Assembly: GCF_009208105.1 (NCBI RefSeq)
Contig: NZ_WFKL01000001.1
Coordinates: 4,712,001-4,776,000, forward strand
DNA length: 64,000 bases
Reading direction: 5' to 3'
DNA from: Rouxiella sp. S1S-2
GTDB taxonomy: Bacteria; Pseudomonadota; Gammaproteobacteria; Enterobacterales; Enterobacteriaceae
The position numbers and the translations under genes were made by a program. Positions 18,287-30,074 of this stretch are shown piece after piece (the first letter of the stretch is position 1; each line of letters begins with the position of its first letter). Below the pieces are notes generated by a model. It had not been told where the DNA came from. It made no database searches and was given only the letters and a program-made list of their open reading frames with translations.

Positions 18287-19327
18287 CTATTGACCAAACA
18301 GGCGATTTTCCTGTTCGGCAACACGAATAAAAGTCGTGCGTTTAGTCAGCTCTTTCAAACGTTCTGCACCCACGTAGGTACAGGCAGAACGCAAGCCTCC
18401 GAGGATGTCGCGCACAGTATTTTCCACCGGGCCTCGCAGCGGCAGTTTAACCGTTTTGCCCTCGGCGGCACGATATTCAGCAACGCCACCCACGTGACGT
18501 TTCATGGCAGATACCGAACTCATACCATAGAAAAGCATGAACTTTTCACCCTCTTCCTCGACGATTGTGCCTTCGCACTCGTCGTGGGCCGCCAGCATAC
18601 CGCCGAGCATAACGAAGTCTGCGCCGCCGCCAAAGGCTTTGGCAACGTCACCAGGCACCGCACAGCCACCGTCGCTGACTATCTGTCCACCGAGGCCGTG
18701 AGCCGCATCGGCACACTCAATCACTGCCGAGAGCTGCGGATAACCAACGCCCGTTTTAACTCGCGTGGTGCACACCGACCCCGGCCCGATCCCCACTTTG
18801 ACAATGTCGGCCCCGGAAAGGATGAGTTCTTCAACCATTTCACCGGTCACCACGTTGCCGGCACAGATAACTTTGTCCGGACAGGCTTCCCGCACCCGTT
18901 GAAGAAACTCGACAAAATGTTCGGAATAGCCATTGGCGACGTCAAGACAGATAAATTTCAGCAGCGGGGACAGGGAAAGAATATTCATCAGTTTAGTGAA
19001 ATCTGCGCCCGATGTGCCGGTTGATACCATGACGTGCCGCAATACAGATTCGCTGCTCAGTGCGATAAACGCCTGCCACTGCTCAACGCTGTAGTGCTTG
19101 TGGACCGCGGTCAATAAACCAAACGATGCAAGTGCTTCAGCCATACTAAAAGTACCGACAGTATCCATATTGGCGGCAATAACGGGAGTACCCGACCAGC
19201 TATGGCCCGAGTGCTTGAATGTGAAAGTACGTTCGAGTTCTACTTCGGAACGGCTCTTGAGAGTTGAGCGTTTTGGACGAATGAGGACGTCTTTAAAACC
19301 TAATTTTAAATCTTCTTCAATACGCAT
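18287..19327 (-). CDS. guaC: GMP reductase
   Basis: NADPH-dependent deamination of GMP to IMP in purine salvage; cytoplasmic TIM barrel of the IMPDH/GMPR family. It has 346 residues (E. coli 347). The catalytic Cys is in [11 protein letters not shown], and [33 protein letters not shown] and the N-terminal [18 protein letters not shown] are conserved. There are no CBS domains, which separates it from IMP dehydrogenase. It is monocistronic, divergent from coaE across 248 bases with no clear operator seen. Confidence 0.97.
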   Translation of the reverse strand: MRIEEDLKLGFKDVLIRPKRSTLKSRSEVELERTFTFKHSGHSWSGTPVIAANMDTVGTFSMAEALASFGLLTAVHKHYSVEQWQAFIALSSESVLRHVMVSTGTSGADFTKLMNILSLSPLLKFICLDVANGYSEHFVEFLQRVREACPDKVICAGNVVTGEMVEELILSGADIVKVGIGPGSVCTTRVKTGVGYPQLSAVIECADAAHGLGGQIVSDGGCAVPGDVAKAFGGGADFVMLGGMLAAHDECEGTIVEEEGEKFMLFYGMSSVSAMKRHVGGVAEYRAAEGKTVKLPLRGPVENTVRDILGGLRSACTYVGAERLKELTKRTTFIRVAEQENRLFGQ

Positions 19328-19575
19328 TGAGTTGTCCTGGTTGGGCTAAAAGCCTGCAGCGCGAGCCGACAAGCGAGTGATAGTTTGCACCTTCTCCAGT
19401 GGTTTTATCATACTCAGGAATAGCCTCACGGCAAGAGGCGGTTTTGGATCTCACCTCACAGTTTGCAGGATCAATTTAGGATAAAAACCCCGATGGACTT
19501 GGCTTGCACTTACTGACGATACCTTTATCATTTAGGATATCGATATTTTTCGCATAAAAGCATTCGAGCAAAAGT

Positions 19576-20205
19576 ATGAGCTATATTGTTGCACTCACCG
19601 GCGGGATAGGAAGCGGCAAGAGTACGATCGCCAACGCGTTTGTGCGCCTTGGCGTTACGCTGGTGGACGCGGATATCCTTGCTCGTCAGGTGGTAGAACC
19701 GGGAATGCCGGCTCTGCATGCTTTAGTTGAAAGATTTGGTAAACAAATCGTTCTCAATGACGGCTCACTTAACCGCCCGCGTCTGCGTGAAATTATCTTT
19801 AGTAATACCGCAGATAAACAATGGGTTAACCAACTTCTTCATCCTATAATACAGGCTGAAACACAACGTTTAATCAAGGCAGCCTCTTCACCCTATGTGC
19901 TTTGGGTGGTGCCTCTCTTGGTAGAAAATGGATTACAAGGGCGTGCAAATCGCGTACTTGTGGTCGACGTTAGCGAAAAAGTACAGCTTTTGAGAACCAT
20001 CAGCCGTGATGGCGTCAGCCGTCAGCAGGCCGAAAGTATTATTGCCGCGCAGGCCTCACGCCAACAGAGGTTGGCCTGTGCGGATGACATAATTGATAAC
20101 AACGGTGGTCCCGAGACGATCGAGCCGCGTGTTGCTTCATTACATAGCCGTTATCTGGATTTAGCGGCTTCAGCGACCCGACAGGATATTGACAAGAATG
20201 AGTGA
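19576..20205 (+). CDS. coaE: Dephospho-CoA kinase
   Basis: Last step of CoA synthesis: phosphorylates the 3'-hydroxyl of dephospho-CoA. It has 209 residues (E. coli 206). The P-loop [11 protein letters not shown] is at 7-17 and the substrate segment [14 protein letters not shown] follows. Its stop overlaps zapD by 8 bases, so coaE-zapD-yacG is an operon, as in E. coli. Confidence 0.97.
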   Translation: MSYIVALTGGIGSGKSTIANAFVRLGVTLVDADILARQVVEPGMPALHALVERFGKQIVLNDGSLNRPRLREIIFSNTADKQWVNQLLHPIIQAETQRLIKAASSPYVLWVVPLLVENGLQGRANRVLVVDVSEKVQLLRTISRDGVSRQQAESIIAAQASRQQRLACADDIIDNNGGPETIEPRVASLHSRYLDLAASATRQDIDKNE

Positions 20206-20950
20206 TGTGGGTACTACCGTTCTCTTTGAACATCCTTTAAATGAAAAAATGCGCACCTGGCTGCGCATTGAGTTTCTTTTACAACAGTTACACGCCAATC
20301 CTCAGCTCAGTTCTATTGCTTCCGCCCTGACTTTTTTCCGTACTGCGTCCGATCTTTTAGACGTGCTGGAACGCGGCGAAGTACGAACCGATCTGTTAAA
20401 AGAGCTTGAACGTCAACAGCAAAAACTGCTGCTTTGGTCCGACGTTCCCGGCGTTGAGATGTCCCGTATTCATGAACTGCGCGCTGAGTTGAAAGACACG
20501 GCGTCAGTGCTGATGAGTGCGCCAAGAATGGGTCAGGCGCTCAAAGAGGACCGCATGGTCAGCCTGGTAAAACAGCGCTTGAGTATTCCCGGCGGCTGCT
20601 GCAGTTTTGACTTGCCGACGCTGCATATTTGGATGCATATGCCACAGGCGATGCGCGACACCGATGTGCATAACTGGCTCGAAACGCTACAACCGCTTCA
20701 CAAGTCGCTGACCCGCGTTCTGGACCTGATTCGTCAGTCGGGGCCTTTCCGCAACCAAATAAGCCTAAACGGTTTCTTTCAGGACAATGCAGAAGGCGCA
20801 GACCTGCTTCGACTGCGACTCTCTCTTGAATACCAACTTTACCCGCAGGTTTCAGGCCACAAGACGCGCTATGCCATTCGCTTCCTGCCGTTGGACAGTG
20901 AAAAGGGCCAGGTTCCGGCCAGACTGAATTTTGAACTTGCCTGCTGCTAG
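20198..20950 (+). CDS. zapD: Cell division protein ZapD (FtsZ bundling factor)
   Basis: Cytoplasmic dimer that binds the FtsZ C-terminal peptide and bundles protofilaments. It has 250 residues (E. coli 247). It starts [20 protein letters not shown] and keeps [17 protein letters not shown] sequence (here [21 protein letters not shown]) and the C-terminal LNFELACC. The ATG at 20198 overlaps the coaE stop; an in-frame TTG at 20189 is less likely. yacG follows 8 bases later. Confidence 0.97.
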   Translation: MSDVGTTVLFEHPLNEKMRTWLRIEFLLQQLHANPQLSSIASALTFFRTASDLLDVLERGEVRTDLLKELERQQQKLLLWSDVPGVEMSRIHELRAELKDTASVLMSAPRMGQALKEDRMVSLVKQRLSIPGGCCSFDLPTLHIWMHMPQAMRDTDVHNWLETLQPLHKSLTRVLDLIRQSGPFRNQISLNGFFQDNAEGADLLRLRLSLEYQLYPQVSGHKTRYAIRFLPLDSEKGQVPARLNFELACC

Positions 20951-20958
20951 GAGCAAAC

Positions 20959-21159
20959 ATGGACAACGATATTATTAAGGTAAATTGCCCAACCTGTGGC
21001 AAACAAGTGATTTGGGGCGAAAACAGTCCATACCGACCTTTCTGCACCAAGCGCTGCCAGTTGATTGACCTTGGAGAATGGGCCGATGAAGAAAAACGTA
21101 TTCCAAGTAAGGGCGAGATAAACGATCTCGACGAGTGGAGCGAAGACGACATCAAATAA
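20959..21159 (+). CDS. yacG: DNA gyrase inhibitor YacG, small zinc protein
   Basis: A 66-residue zinc-ribbon protein whose E. coli homologue binds GyrB and inhibits gyrase. The four Cys ligands are visible as CPTCGK near the start and FCTKRCQ near residue 30, followed by an acidic tail (DLDEWSEDD). It is the last gene of coaE-zapD-yacG and has a GGAG-like site (AGGAG) before the ATG. Confidence 0.96.
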   Translation: MDNDIIKVNCPTCGKQVIWGENSPYRPFCTKRCQLIDLGEWADEEKRIPSKGEINDLDEWSEDDIK

Positions 21160-21161
21160 AG

Positions 21162-21192
21162 ATAAGGGGGAACAGTTTATGTTCCCCCTTAT
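21162..21192. terminator. Bidirectional hairpin between yacG and mutT
   Basis: A 13-bp perfect stem (ATAAGGGGGAACA with its complement) with a GTTTA loop starts directly after the yacG stop. It lies between the convergent yacG and mutT ends. T tracts are poor on both sides, but the stem is very stable. Confidence 0.75.
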
Positions 21193-21219
21193 AAATCTCG
21201 ACCTCATTATTCAACATTT

Positions 21220-21621
21220 TTAAATTTCGTCGTTTAAAAGCGCTTTAACAATCTCGGCGTTGGCCGGTGGGAAATCACTTTGCTTGATCTCACTCTGCGC
21301 TAGCCAGCGCTTCGGCTGACCTTCTTTACCATAAGGTTCTCCCGCCCAGTTCTGCACTAAAAAGAAGTGAAGATTGACGATTCGGTCAGGGAAAGTATGC
21401 TGCAGAGTGCGGATAAGCTCAGGCTCGGCGGCATCAATGCCGACCTCTTCCTGCAGTTCACGAATCAACGCCTGTTCGGCGGTTTCTCCGCTTTCAATCT
21501 TGCCACCTGGAAACTCCCAGAAACCGGCCATATGCGAAGATGCATCACGTTGAGTAATGAAAATCTCTTTCTGAGCGTTGCGGATAATCCCGACCGAGAT
21601 ATTCAGTTGTTTAATACTCAC
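21220..21621 (-). CDS. mutT: 8-oxo-dGTP diphosphatase MutT
   Basis: Nudix hydrolase that removes 8-oxo-dGTP from the nucleotide pool and prevents AT to CG transversions. It has 133 residues (E. coli 129). The full Nudix box runs from GGKIESGE through RELQEEVGI near residues 37-59, and the N-terminal KQLNISVGIIRN matches. It follows secA in the same direction, with a terminator-like hairpin in the 79-base gap. Confidence 0.97.
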   Translation of the reverse strand: MSIKQLNISVGIIRNAQKEIFITQRDASSHMAGFWEFPGGKIESGETAEQALIRELQEEVGIDAAEPELIRTLQHTFPDRIVNLHFFLVQNWAGEPYGKEGQPKRWLAQSEIKQSDFPPANAEIVKALLNDEI

Positions 21622-21645
21622 CTTCTTTACCTCACAAAAATCTCA

Positions 21646-21674
21646 AAATTAAGGGCGGTAATTAGCCGCCCTTA
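21646..21674 (-). terminator. Hairpin terminator after secA
   Basis: On the minus strand a 9-bp perfect stem (TAAGGGCGG with CCGCCCTTA) and 7-base loop are followed by ATTTTGAG. It lies 27 bases after the secA stop and 25 bases before the mutT start, so mutT expression by read-through is probably reduced. Confidence 0.7.
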
Positions 21675-21700
21675 TTATCTTGTAGTATTCAGTCAAGCAA

Positions 21701-24418
21701 TCAGTTTTGCAGACGTCCGTGACACTGTTTGTATTTTTTGCCTGAACCGCATGGGCAAGGGTCATTGCGCCCTACTTTGCGCTCGGCGGCTGCCGGACTG
21801 CCTGCGGTCAATGACAACTCTTCTTCAAGAGAGGCAACGTGGCTAAGCTGCTGCTGCTGAGCCAAACGCTCAGCTTCTTCGCGACGGTGCTCTTCCATTG
21901 CTTCAACTTCTTCAGGCATACGAACCTGAACCTTGCTCAGCACGCTAACCACTTCATATTTCAGTGATTCCAGCATAGAAGCGAACATCGCAAACGATTC
22001 GCGCTTGTATTCCTGCTTCGGATCTTTCTGCGCATAACCACGAAGGTGGATGCCTTGACGCAGATAGTCCATCGCTGCCAGATGCTCTTTCCACAGGGAG
22101 TCGAGCGTTTGCAGCATCACGCCTTTTTCGAAGTTACGCATCATTTCGATGCCAACAACTTCTTCTTTGCGCGCATAAGAATCTTTCGCCGTTTGCAGAA
22201 TGCGCTCACGAAGCGTTTCCTCATGCAGCTCAGGCTCTTTATCCAGCCACTCTTTGATAGGCATTTCCAGCTCAAAATCGTTCTTCAGACGCTGTTCCAG
22301 CCCTTCAATGTCCCACATTTCTTCCAGCGACTGCGGTGGAATGCAGCTGTCGATGGTGCTTTTGAACACGTCTTCGCGGATGCTGGCGATGGTTTCGCTC
22401 ACGTCCGTGACGTCCAGCAATTCGTTACGCTGGCCGTAGATAGCGCGGCGCTGATCGTTGGCGACGTCATCGTATTCAAGCAGCTGTTTACGAATGTCGT
22501 AGTTACGGCCTTCAACTTTGCGCTGTGCGTTGGCAATCGCTTTGGTCACCCAAGGGTGCTCGATAGCTTCGCCCGGCTTCATGCCCAGTTTGCGCATCAT
22601 GCCTGATACACGGTCTGAGGCGAAAATACGCATCAGTGGATCTTCCATTGACAGGTAGAAGCGGGATGAACCGGCATCGCCCTGACGACCCGCACGCCCA
22701 CGCAGCTGGTTATCGATGCGACGTGATTCATGACGTTCGGTACCAACAATATGTAAACCACCGGAGGCCAGCACGGCTTCGTGACGGACATTCCAGGCTT
22801 CTTTAATGCTGGCGATTTGCTCGGCCGTAGCCTCTTCGCCCAGTTTCTCAATCTCAACCTGCCAGCTTCCGCCCAGTACGATATCCGTACCACGACCGGC
22901 CATGTTGGTGGCGATGGTTACGCGGCTTGGCTGACCGGCCTGTGCGACAATATCGGCCTCTTTGGCGTGGAACTTGGCGTTCAATACGCTGTGTTCAATA
23001 CCGGCTTTGGTCAGCTCATGAGAAACCACTTCAGATTTTTCGATTGATGCAGTACCGACCAAAATTGGCTGGCCGTTGGCGCTGCGCTCTTTAATGTCTT
23101 CGATGATTGCGCCGATTTTTTCCATCTCTGTCATGTAGACCAGGTCAGGCAAATCTTTACGCTGCATTGGGCGGTTGGTTGGCACCACAATGGTATCGAG
23201 TTTATAAATAGTACTGAATTCAAACGCTTCAGTATCTGCAGTACCGGTCATGCCGGCCAGTTTTTCATACAGACGGAAGTAGTTCTGGAAGGTAATTGAT
23301 GCCAGAGTCTGGTTTTCGTTTTGAATATCAACGTGTTCTTTAGCTTCAACGGCCTGATGCAGACCGTCTGACCAGCGACGACCCTGCATGGTACGACCGG
23401 TGTGTTCGTCAACGATGATCACTTCACCGTCTTTAACGATGTAGTCAACGTCGCGGGTGAACAGCACGTGGGCGCGCAGTGCGGCCGTAACGTGGTGCAT
23501 CAGCATGATGTTGGTTGGGGAATAGAGCGATTCGCCTTCTTCCATGATGCCAGCCTCGGCCAGCATCTCTTCAATCAGAATCAAGCCACGTTCGGTCAGA
23601 TGAACCTGACGCGCCTTCTCATCCACGGAGAAGTGACCTTCACCCTGGAAGCTGTCTGAATCTTCTTTTTCCTGACGGATCAGTTTAGGGATCAGCTTAT
23701 CGACGCGAATATACATCTCTGAGCTGTCTTCTGCCGGACCCGAGATAATAAGCGGAGTACGTGCTTCATCGATAAGAATGGAGTCAACCTCATCCACCAG
23801 CGCGTAGTGCAGTTTACGCTGTACGCGCTCTTCGATGCTGAATGCCATGTTGTCGCGCAGATAGTCGAAGCCGTATTCGTTGTTGGTACCGTAGGTAATA
23901 TCTGCGGCGTAGGCTTCGCGCTTGGCGGGTGCTGGCATATTGGGCAGGTTGATGCCCACGCTCAGACCGAGGAATTCAAACAGCGGACGGTTATTTTCCG
24001 CATCGCGCTGGGCCAAATAGTCGTTGACGGTAACAACGTGAACGCCTTTTCCGCTTAAGGCATTCAAGTAGGCGGGCAGCGTTGCGGTCAGGGTTTTACC
24101 TTCACCGGTACGCATTTCTGCGATACAGCGTTCGTTCAGAACCATACCGCCGAGCAGCTGTACGTCAAAGTGACGCATGCCGAAGACGCGCTTACTTGAT
24201 TCACGTACGACGGCAAATGCTTCGGGGATCAGGGTTTCAAGCACTTCGCCTTTTTCCAGACGAGCGCGAAACTCATCGGTTTTGGCTCTTAGTTGTTCGT
24301 CAGACAGTGCTGAAACTTCGGGTTCAAGACGGTTAACCTGGTCAACGACTTTGCGCATACGGCGCAGTGTACGATCGTTACGGCTACCAAAAACTTTGGT
24401 GAGTAATTTGCTTAACAT
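21701..24418 (-). CDS. secA: Protein translocase motor ATPase SecA
   Basis: Drives preproteins through SecYEG. It has 905 residues (E. coli 901). Walker A is in [20 protein letters not shown], the DEAD-like [17 protein letters not shown] follows, and the second helicase lobe carries [23 protein letters not shown]. The helical wing and scaffold region carries [20 protein letters not shown]. The C-terminal zinc motif [15 protein letters not shown] binds SecB. It lies downstream of secM, whose stalled translation is expected to expose the secA ribosome site within the 142-base gap. Confidence 0.99.
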   Translation of the reverse strand: MLSKLLTKVFGSRNDRTLRRMRKVVDQVNRLEPEVSALSDEQLRAKTDEFRARLEKGEVLETLIPEAFAVVRESSKRVFGMRHFDVQLLGGMVLNERCIAEMRTGEGKTLTATLPAYLNALSGKGVHVVTVNDYLAQRDAENNRPLFEFLGLSVGINLPNMPAPAKREAYAADITYGTNNEYGFDYLRDNMAFSIEERVQRKLHYALVDEVDSILIDEARTPLIISGPAEDSSEMYIRVDKLIPKLIRQEKEDSDSFQGEGHFSVDEKARQVHLTERGLILIEEMLAEAGIMEEGESLYSPTNIMLMHHVTAALRAHVLFTRDVDYIVKDGEVIIVDEHTGRTMQGRRWSDGLHQAVEAKEHVDIQNENQTLASITFQNYFRLYEKLAGMTGTADTEAFEFSTIYKLDTIVVPTNRPMQRKDLPDLVYMTEMEKIGAIIEDIKERSANGQPILVGTASIEKSEVVSHELTKAGIEHSVLNAKFHAKEADIVAQAGQPSRVTIATNMAGRGTDIVLGGSWQVEIEKLGEEATAEQIASIKEAWNVRHEAVLASGGLHIVGTERHESRRIDNQLRGRAGRQGDAGSSRFYLSMEDPLMRIFASDRVSGMMRKLGMKPGEAIEHPWVTKAIANAQRKVEGRNYDIRKQLLEYDDVANDQRRAIYGQRNELLDVTDVSETIASIREDVFKSTIDSCIPPQSLEEMWDIEGLEQRLKNDFELEMPIKEWLDKEPELHEETLRERILQTAKDSYARKEEVVGIEMMRNFEKGVMLQTLDSLWKEHLAAMDYLRQGIHLRGYAQKDPKQEYKRESFAMFASMLESLKYEVVSVLSKVQVRMPEEVEAMEEHRREEAERLAQQQQLSHVASLEEELSLTAGSPAAAERKVGRNDPCPCGSGKKYKQCHGRLQN

Positions 24419-24560
24419 GATTCTTGATTTCTCTTTGAGACCGCCTGCTGCGGCCGCTATTTTTGTTAGTACTTTTTGCTTTTACCGACATAAATTACAG
24501 GCTTGTGCCATGCTGACTTATGCAGAGTAAAAGCGGCAAAGATCACTTCAGAAATGACAA

Positions 24561-25094
24561 TCAAACCAGAGATGCGAGAGGCCCGGCGCGAATCCCCAAA
24601 CTCTCGGCCAGCCAGATACCCGGCTGATGTTTAGCGGAGGCCGTGAGCAACGTTTGCTGAGTATCACGGATAATAACGGGAGGTTTTGCTTCGTGCGTGA
24701 GCAGCGAGTTTAACGTGACCAACAGAGCGAGTTGCTGCACGTGCAAGGGTTCAACGTCGGCTAATACAGCTTCATGGCTGACGACGTTATACGTCACAAC
24801 CTGAGGGGCCAACGCAAAAGAAAGGTGACGGATGACCGTGCGCAGTGCATGCTGCTGCCAGTAATCAACGCCGATGGACGCGCGGCGATGGGCCTGCAGC
24901 CATGCCAGATTGGTCAGTCCGCGCGCGCCGATGTTTAAACGGTTTAGACTTGAGGAGGTATTGGTTACACTTGCCAGCTCAGTTTGTGAAAGATTCGTCG
25001 ACACGCCAAGGCTCGCCGCGACCATCCCCAACAGGAGATGCGGCCAAAAATACCTTCTGCCAAATTGTCGCCAACGATTTAGAATACCAATCAC
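24561..25094 (-). CDS. secM: Secretion monitor SecM (arrest peptide)
   Basis: Exported sensor whose translation stalls when Sec export is slow and so raises secA translation. The GTG at 25094 aligns with the E. coli start and gives 177 residues (E. coli 170). [25 protein letters not shown] is the signal region, and [22 protein letters not shown] is conserved. The C-terminal arrest stretch is [17 protein letters not shown] at 156-172. GIRAGP and the upstream Trp161 are kept, but the Phe at the first key position of E. coli is His156, and the Ile after Trp is Leu162. The upstream frame is open to 25172 without homology. Its start is 28 bases from the divergent DUF721 gene. Confidence 0.9.
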   Translation of the reverse strand: MIGILNRWRQFGRRYFWPHLLLGMVAASLGVSTNLSQTELASVTNTSSSLNRLNIGARGLTNLAWLQAHRRASIGVDYWQQHALRTVIRHLSFALAPQVVTYNVVSHEAVLADVEPLHVQQLALLVTLNSLLTHEAKPPVIIRDTQQTLLTASAKHQPGIWLAESLGIRAGPLASLV

Positions 25095-25122
25095 AAGTTT
25101 TACAATCCGCCGGAGCTCGCCA

Positions 25123-25668
25123 ATGCGTAACAGCCGCCCACAATTATTAGATATCCTGTTCGACGACGCCACTGCCGCCGGGCAAAGCCCGCTGCGCGTG
25201 GTTCAACAACGTGCGGCCGCATTACTCAAGCTCAATCGCGCTGTGAAAGGTCTGCTACCCACCCAAATGCAAGCATGCTGCCGGGTAGGTAATTATCGCC
25301 AGGGTGTATTGGTGCTAGAGATAGCAAATGCCAGTTGGATGATGCGGTTACGTTATGAACAACCGGCGCTTCTCTCTGCACTTCGTGCGCAAATACTACC
25401 ATCATTGTCTTCAATCGACATCAGGATTAATCCATCGTTGATGGCGAAAACGGAAAACTTATCGCAGAAAAATGAAAATTCAGCGCGGGAATATGAGAAA
25501 ACCGGAATATCAAAAGGTCCCTTACCGCCGGTTAGGCAAATAAGTATGCAGAGCGCGGATGAATTACGATTACTGGCGAGCCGTAGCCCAGAGAAACTTA
25601 GAAAGGCATTAGAACGACTGGCTGGAATGGCCGGAGAGGGTGCCAAAACAACCAGTCGTAATAAGTAA
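25123..25668 (+). CDS. DUF721 (DciA-like) protein
   Basis: 181 residues. The N-terminal half ([13 protein letters not shown]...[24 protein letters not shown]...[28 protein letters not shown]) has the DUF721/DciA pattern: a helix pair, then a KH-like beta-alpha fold with the WA/WM-x-L-R core. The C-terminal half is polar and probably disordered, ending with [13 protein letters not shown]. In many bacteria DciA loads the replicative helicase; enterics usually use DnaC, so the role here is unclear. The ATG at 25123 is chosen by homology; the frame is open back to 24874, overlapping secM on the other strand, but that extension looks like shadow sequence. It converges with lpxC across 12 bases. 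E. coli K-12 has no gene here. Confidence 0.8.
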   Translation: MRNSRPQLLDILFDDATAAGQSPLRVVQQRAAALLKLNRAVKGLLPTQMQACCRVGNYRQGVLVLEIANASWMMRLRYEQPALLSALRAQILPSLSSIDIRINPSLMAKTENLSQKNENSAREYEKTGISKGPLPPVRQISMQSADELRLLASRSPEKLRKALERLAGMAGEGAKTTSRNK

Positions 25669-25680
25669 TATCAGTACCGA

Positions 25681-26616
<936 letters not shown>

Positions 26617-26628
26617 TTATCCATCCAA

Positions 26629-26654
26629 CCGACCTAAGGATACCTTAAGATCGG
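26629..26654 (-). promoter_or_regulatory. Inverted repeat in the ftsZ-lpxC gap
   Basis: On the minus strand CCGATCTTAAGG is followed by TAT and CCTTAGGTCGG: a near-perfect hairpin with one bulged base. There is no T tract after it. It is 31 bases upstream of the lpxC start, so it could be a pause or partial terminator of the dcw transcript or part of an lpxC leader. Confidence 0.5.
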
Positions 26655-26708
26655 TGGGACAGTTTAGCACAAAGAGCGGAGATCCCAAAATTCGGACAAA
26701 TCGTGAAA

Positions 26709-27863
26709 TTAGTCCGCCTGCTTACGCAAGAAGGCTGGGATATCCAAATAGTCTGGCTCTTTGTTTGATTGCGTGTTCGGATCATTAACCACCTTCGCTG
26801 CTGGCTTGTTTTCCTGCGGCAGTGGCGACATGCCATGCTGCTGATAACGGTGATCCATTACAGGTTGGCTAGCAGGTTTATTGGTCACCAGGGTGATTTC
26901 AGGACGTTTGTCCATGCCAATACCGGTTGCCACCACGGTGACACGCAGTTCGTCGTTCATTTCCGGGTCAAGGGAAGTACCAATAACCACGGTGGCGTTG
27001 TCAGAGGCGAAAGCACGGATAGTGTTACCCACGGTCTCAAACTCGTCCAAACGCAGGTCGAAGCCGGCGGTGATGTTAACCAGTACGCCGCGAGCGCCGG
27101 ACAGGTCGATATCTTCCAGCAGCGGGCTGGAGATAGCCATCTCTGCTGCTTCTTCAGCACGGTCTTCACCACACGCCACGCCAGAACCCATCATCGCGTA
27201 GCCCATTTCGGACATCACGGTGCGCACGTCGGCAAAGTCGACGTTCATCAGGCCAGGACGGGTGATCAGTTCGGCAATACCCTGTACAGCGCCTTTAAGT
27301 ACGTCGTTAGCCGCACCGAAAGCGTCGAGCAGAGAGATACCGCGACCCAGAACTTTAAGCAGCTTATCGTTCGGGATAGTGATCAGTGAGTCAACGTGCT
27401 TGGAAAGCTCGGCGATACCCTGCTCCGCGAATGCCATGCGCTTCTTGCCTTCAAAATTGAAAGGCTTAGTCACTACGGCAACGGTCAGAATACCTAATTC
27501 TTTTGCTACTTCCGCAACCACAGGCGCTGCACCAGTACCGGTACCGCCACCCATACCTGCTGCGATGAACACCATATCGGCGCCTTCGAGTGCTACTCGC
27601 AGGGCTTCACGGTCTTCTTCAGCAGAATTGCGACCCACTTCAGGGTTTGCGCCAGCACCCAGACCTTTGGTAATACCGCTACCAATCTGGATTGTCTGGC
27701 CTACTGCCGTCTTACGTAATGCCTGAGCATCGGTATTCACGGCGAAGAATTCAACACCTTCGATGCGCTCGCGCACCATGTGCTCAACAGCGTTACCGCC
27801 GCCACCGCCGACGCCGATGACTTTAATCACCGCGTCGTTGGTCAGTTCCATAGGTTCAAACAT
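26709..27863 (-). CDS. ftsZ: Cell division tubulin homologue FtsZ
   Basis: GTP-dependent polymer that forms the Z ring. It has 384 residues (E. coli 383), starting [22 protein letters not shown]. The GTP signature [11 protein letters not shown] and the T7 loop region around [11 protein letters not shown] are present. A variable linker ([16 protein letters not shown]) leads to the conserved C-terminal peptide [14 protein letters not shown], which binds FtsA, ZipA and ZapD. The ATG at 27863 has GGAGAG upstream; an in-frame start 17 codons earlier lacks homology. It is the last division gene of the dcw cluster, 72 bases after ftsA. Confidence 0.99.
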   Translation of the reverse strand: MFEPMELTNDAVIKVIGVGGGGGNAVEHMVRERIEGVEFFAVNTDAQALRKTAVGQTIQIGSGITKGLGAGANPEVGRNSAEEDREALRVALEGADMVFIAAGMGGGTGTGAAPVVAEVAKELGILTVAVVTKPFNFEGKKRMAFAEQGIAELSKHVDSLITIPNDKLLKVLGRGISLLDAFGAANDVLKGAVQGIAELITRPGLMNVDFADVRTVMSEMGYAMMGSGVACGEDRAEEAAEMAISSPLLEDIDLSGARGVLVNITAGFDLRLDEFETVGNTIRAFASDNATVVIGTSLDPEMNDELRVTVVATGIGMDKRPEITLVTNKPASQPVMDHRYQQHGMSPLPQENKPAAKVVNDPNTQSNKEPDYLDIPAFLRKQAD

Positions 27864-27935
27864 AGTTTCTCTCCGTTTTGTGCCTGTCGCTTCGGGATCA
27901 CCAATACACTTCACTATGATCCCGTTGTTGAAACA

Positions 27936-29192
27936 TTAAAACTCTTTTCTCAGCCAGCTATTGATTCTTTTAAACCAATTGCCCACTGAGGCGCGTTTTT
28001 CCACTTCAGCCTCACCGCTCAGGTGAGACTCTTTACCATAGTGCAGCAGCCCTACAGCGGTTGAGTAGTAAGGTTCCTGCGCATAATCTGTCAGCCCGGT
28101 AATGTTCAAGGGTTGACCAATACGCACCTGGGTATGGAATACCCTTTGCGCACAGGCTGCCAGACCATCAATTTGTGCAGCGCCTCCGGTTAACACAATC
28201 CCGGCGGCTAAATGGTGTTTTACGCCCTGTTGGCGTAACTGCTCCTGCAATTGCAAAATCTCGTCGTTGACCAGATTCAACAATTCGGTGTAACGCGGTT
28301 CAATAACCTCGGCCAGTGTCTGACGCTGCAGGCTACGTGGGGGACGCCCCCCCACGCTCGGCACTTCGACATTTTCGTCTTTACCGACAATTGAACCCAG
28401 TGCACAACCGTGCCGCACTTTAATCGCTTCAGCGTCGGTTGGCGGTGTGCCGAAAGCATAGGCGATATCACTGGTGACCACGTTACCCGCATAAGGAATA
28501 ACTTTAGTATGACGCAGTGCGCCGCCAGTATAAACGGCTATATCCATCGTACCGCCGCCGATATCTACCACACAAACGCCTAATTCACGTTCGTCTTCAG
28601 TCAAAACGGCGTAACTGGCGGCCAAACCGGCAAAAATCAGCTGGTCTACTTTCAGGCCACAGCGCTCTACCGCTTTGACAATGTTCTTCGCCATGTCGTT
28701 ATGACAGGTGATCAGGTGAACTTTAGCCTGCATACGCACGCCGGAAAGCCCGACCGGATTCTTGATGCCTTCCTGATAATCGATGGCATATTCCTGAGGA
28801 ATAACGTGCAACACGCGATGTTCGTCACGTACGCGCACCGATTTGGCGGTATGCACGACGTTCTCTACATCTTCCTGCGTTACTTCTTCTTCTGAAATAG
28901 GAACCATCCCTATTTCATTCTGGCAACTGATATGTTTACCAGATAATGCAAGGTAAACAGAGGAAATTTGGCAATCTGCCATCAATTCGGCCTGATCAAT
29001 GGCGCGTTGAACGCATTTCACCACCGATTCCAGATCGTTTACGCCGCCCTTATCCATGCCACGGGAAGGACAACTTCCCACACCGATAATATTGACCATG
29101 CCATCGGGCAGAACTTCCCCTACCAGTGCAGCGACCTTTGCTGTACCGATCTCCAGCCCAACTACCAGTTTTCTGTCCGTCGACTTGATCAT
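27936..29192 (-). CDS. ftsA: Actin-like division protein FtsA
   Basis: Membrane-tethering actin homologue that anchors FtsZ polymers and recruits later divisome proteins. It has 418 residues (E. coli 420). The nucleotide-binding phosphate loops are [18 protein letters not shown] and [14 protein letters not shown], and the adenosine segment is [13 protein letters not shown]. The C-terminal amphipathic targeting helix is [15 protein letters not shown]. Its ATG overlaps the ftsQ stop by 4 bases. Confidence 0.98.
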   Translation of the reverse strand: MIKSTDRKLVVGLEIGTAKVAALVGEVLPDGMVNIIGVGSCPSRGMDKGGVNDLESVVKCVQRAIDQAELMADCQISSVYLALSGKHISCQNEIGMVPISEEEVTQEDVENVVHTAKSVRVRDEHRVLHVIPQEYAIDYQEGIKNPVGLSGVRMQAKVHLITCHNDMAKNIVKAVERCGLKVDQLIFAGLAASYAVLTEDERELGVCVVDIGGGTMDIAVYTGGALRHTKVIPYAGNVVTSDIAYAFGTPPTDAEAIKVRHGCALGSIVGKDENVEVPSVGGRPPRSLQRQTLAEVIEPRYTELLNLVNDEILQLQEQLRQQGVKHHLAAGIVLTGGAAQIDGLAACAQRVFHTQVRIGQPLNITGLTDYAQEPYYSTAVGLLHYGKESHLSGEAEVEKRASVGNWFKRINSWLRKEF

Positions 29193-30073
29193 TGTTGTTT
29201 AGCCTGTGCTTGATTCTGCTTATTGTTTTGCTGAGCGTTTTGCTGACCGACTTTCTGTCCATCACTGCCATTTTGGTCGATAAACGCGGGAGCCCAACCT
29301 ACGGCGGCACCACTTTCGTAACGTAAATCAACATAGCTGATGCGCTTCTTGTCTGTATCCGCTTGCTGCTGCAGTCGCGGATAAAGCTCAAGAAAACGTT
29401 GCAAACGCCCGCTGCGATCGTCTCTGCCCAAATCAATACGGGTATCGTCATCCAGCGTTAACTGCCAGGAGTGACGCGCTGTCATTGAGACAGACTTCAC
29501 CGTGAACTTACCGGCCGAGGACGCACTCAGCTGCTGGCTCATGGTTTGATAGCCTTGCAAAACGTCCTGTTCGCTGCCTTCCGGACCATACAGCAGCGGC
29601 ATTTTCTGTTTGGCTACGCGCTCGGCCGGCAGGCTGAAGGACTTGCCGTCGGCATCCACCATGTGCAAATCATTCCAATGCGCGACCGGCACGTACTCAA
29701 CCAGATGTATTTTCAACTCATTCGGCCACTGCTTGCGCACGCTGACCTGTTTAATCCACGGCAAACGCTCTATCTGTTGCTGAATGACGTTGACGTCCTG
29801 AGTCATAAAGGTGCCAGGCTCGCCCATCGACAGTATTGACTGGCGAATATCGTCGTTGGTGGTGTAGTGACGGTCACCGGTCACCACCAGCTCAGACAGC
29901 GGAAGGCGCTTGGCGTCGTCCATCCAGCTCAGTACCGCCCAGGCACTCCAGCCGATGGTCGCCAGCACCAGCAGCAGGAACACCATTCCTGCCAGCTGTC
30001 CACCGTTGCTACGACGGCCTTGGCTTTCAACCTTCGTCGCACGCTCTCGTGCATTTAGGGCAGCTTGAGACAT
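29189..30073 (-). CDS. ftsQ: Divisome membrane protein FtsQ
   Basis: Bitopic protein that links early and late divisome and binds FtsL-FtsB. It has 294 residues (E. coli 276). A single membrane span is at about 28-50 ([22 protein letters not shown]). A POTRA domain follows ([24 protein letters not shown]) and then the beta domain ending with [16 protein letters not shown]. The extra length is a Gln/Asn-rich tail after residue 265 ([18 protein letters not shown]). It lies one base after ddlB and overlaps ftsA. Confidence 0.97.
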   Translation of the reverse strand: MSQAALNARERATKVESQGRRSNGGQLAGMVFLLLVLATIGWSAWAVLSWMDDAKRLPLSELVVTGDRHYTTNDDIRQSILSMGEPGTFMTQDVNVIQQQIERLPWIKQVSVRKQWPNELKIHLVEYVPVAHWNDLHMVDADGKSFSLPAERVAKQKMPLLYGPEGSEQDVLQGYQTMSQQLSASSAGKFTVKSVSMTARHSWQLTLDDDTRIDLGRDDRSGRLQRFLELYPRLQQQADTDKKRISYVDLRYESGAAVGWAPAFIDQNGSDGQKVGQQNAQQNNKQNQAQAKQQ

Positions 30074-30074
30074 A

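Noticed and set aside
18242..19024. Plus-strand 260-codon frame opposite guaC
   Set aside because: guaC on the minus strand is conserved end to end; the opposite frame has no recognisable motif and overlaps the guaC terminator.
22046..22606. Plus-strand 186-codon frame opposite secA
   Set aside because: Shadow of conserved secA codons, with a His/Phe-rich composition and no motif.
24874..25122. N-terminal 83-codon extension of the DUF721 reading frame
   Set aside because: It lies antisense to conserved secM sequence, lacks DciA-like features and has no better ribosome site; the homologous part begins at 25123.
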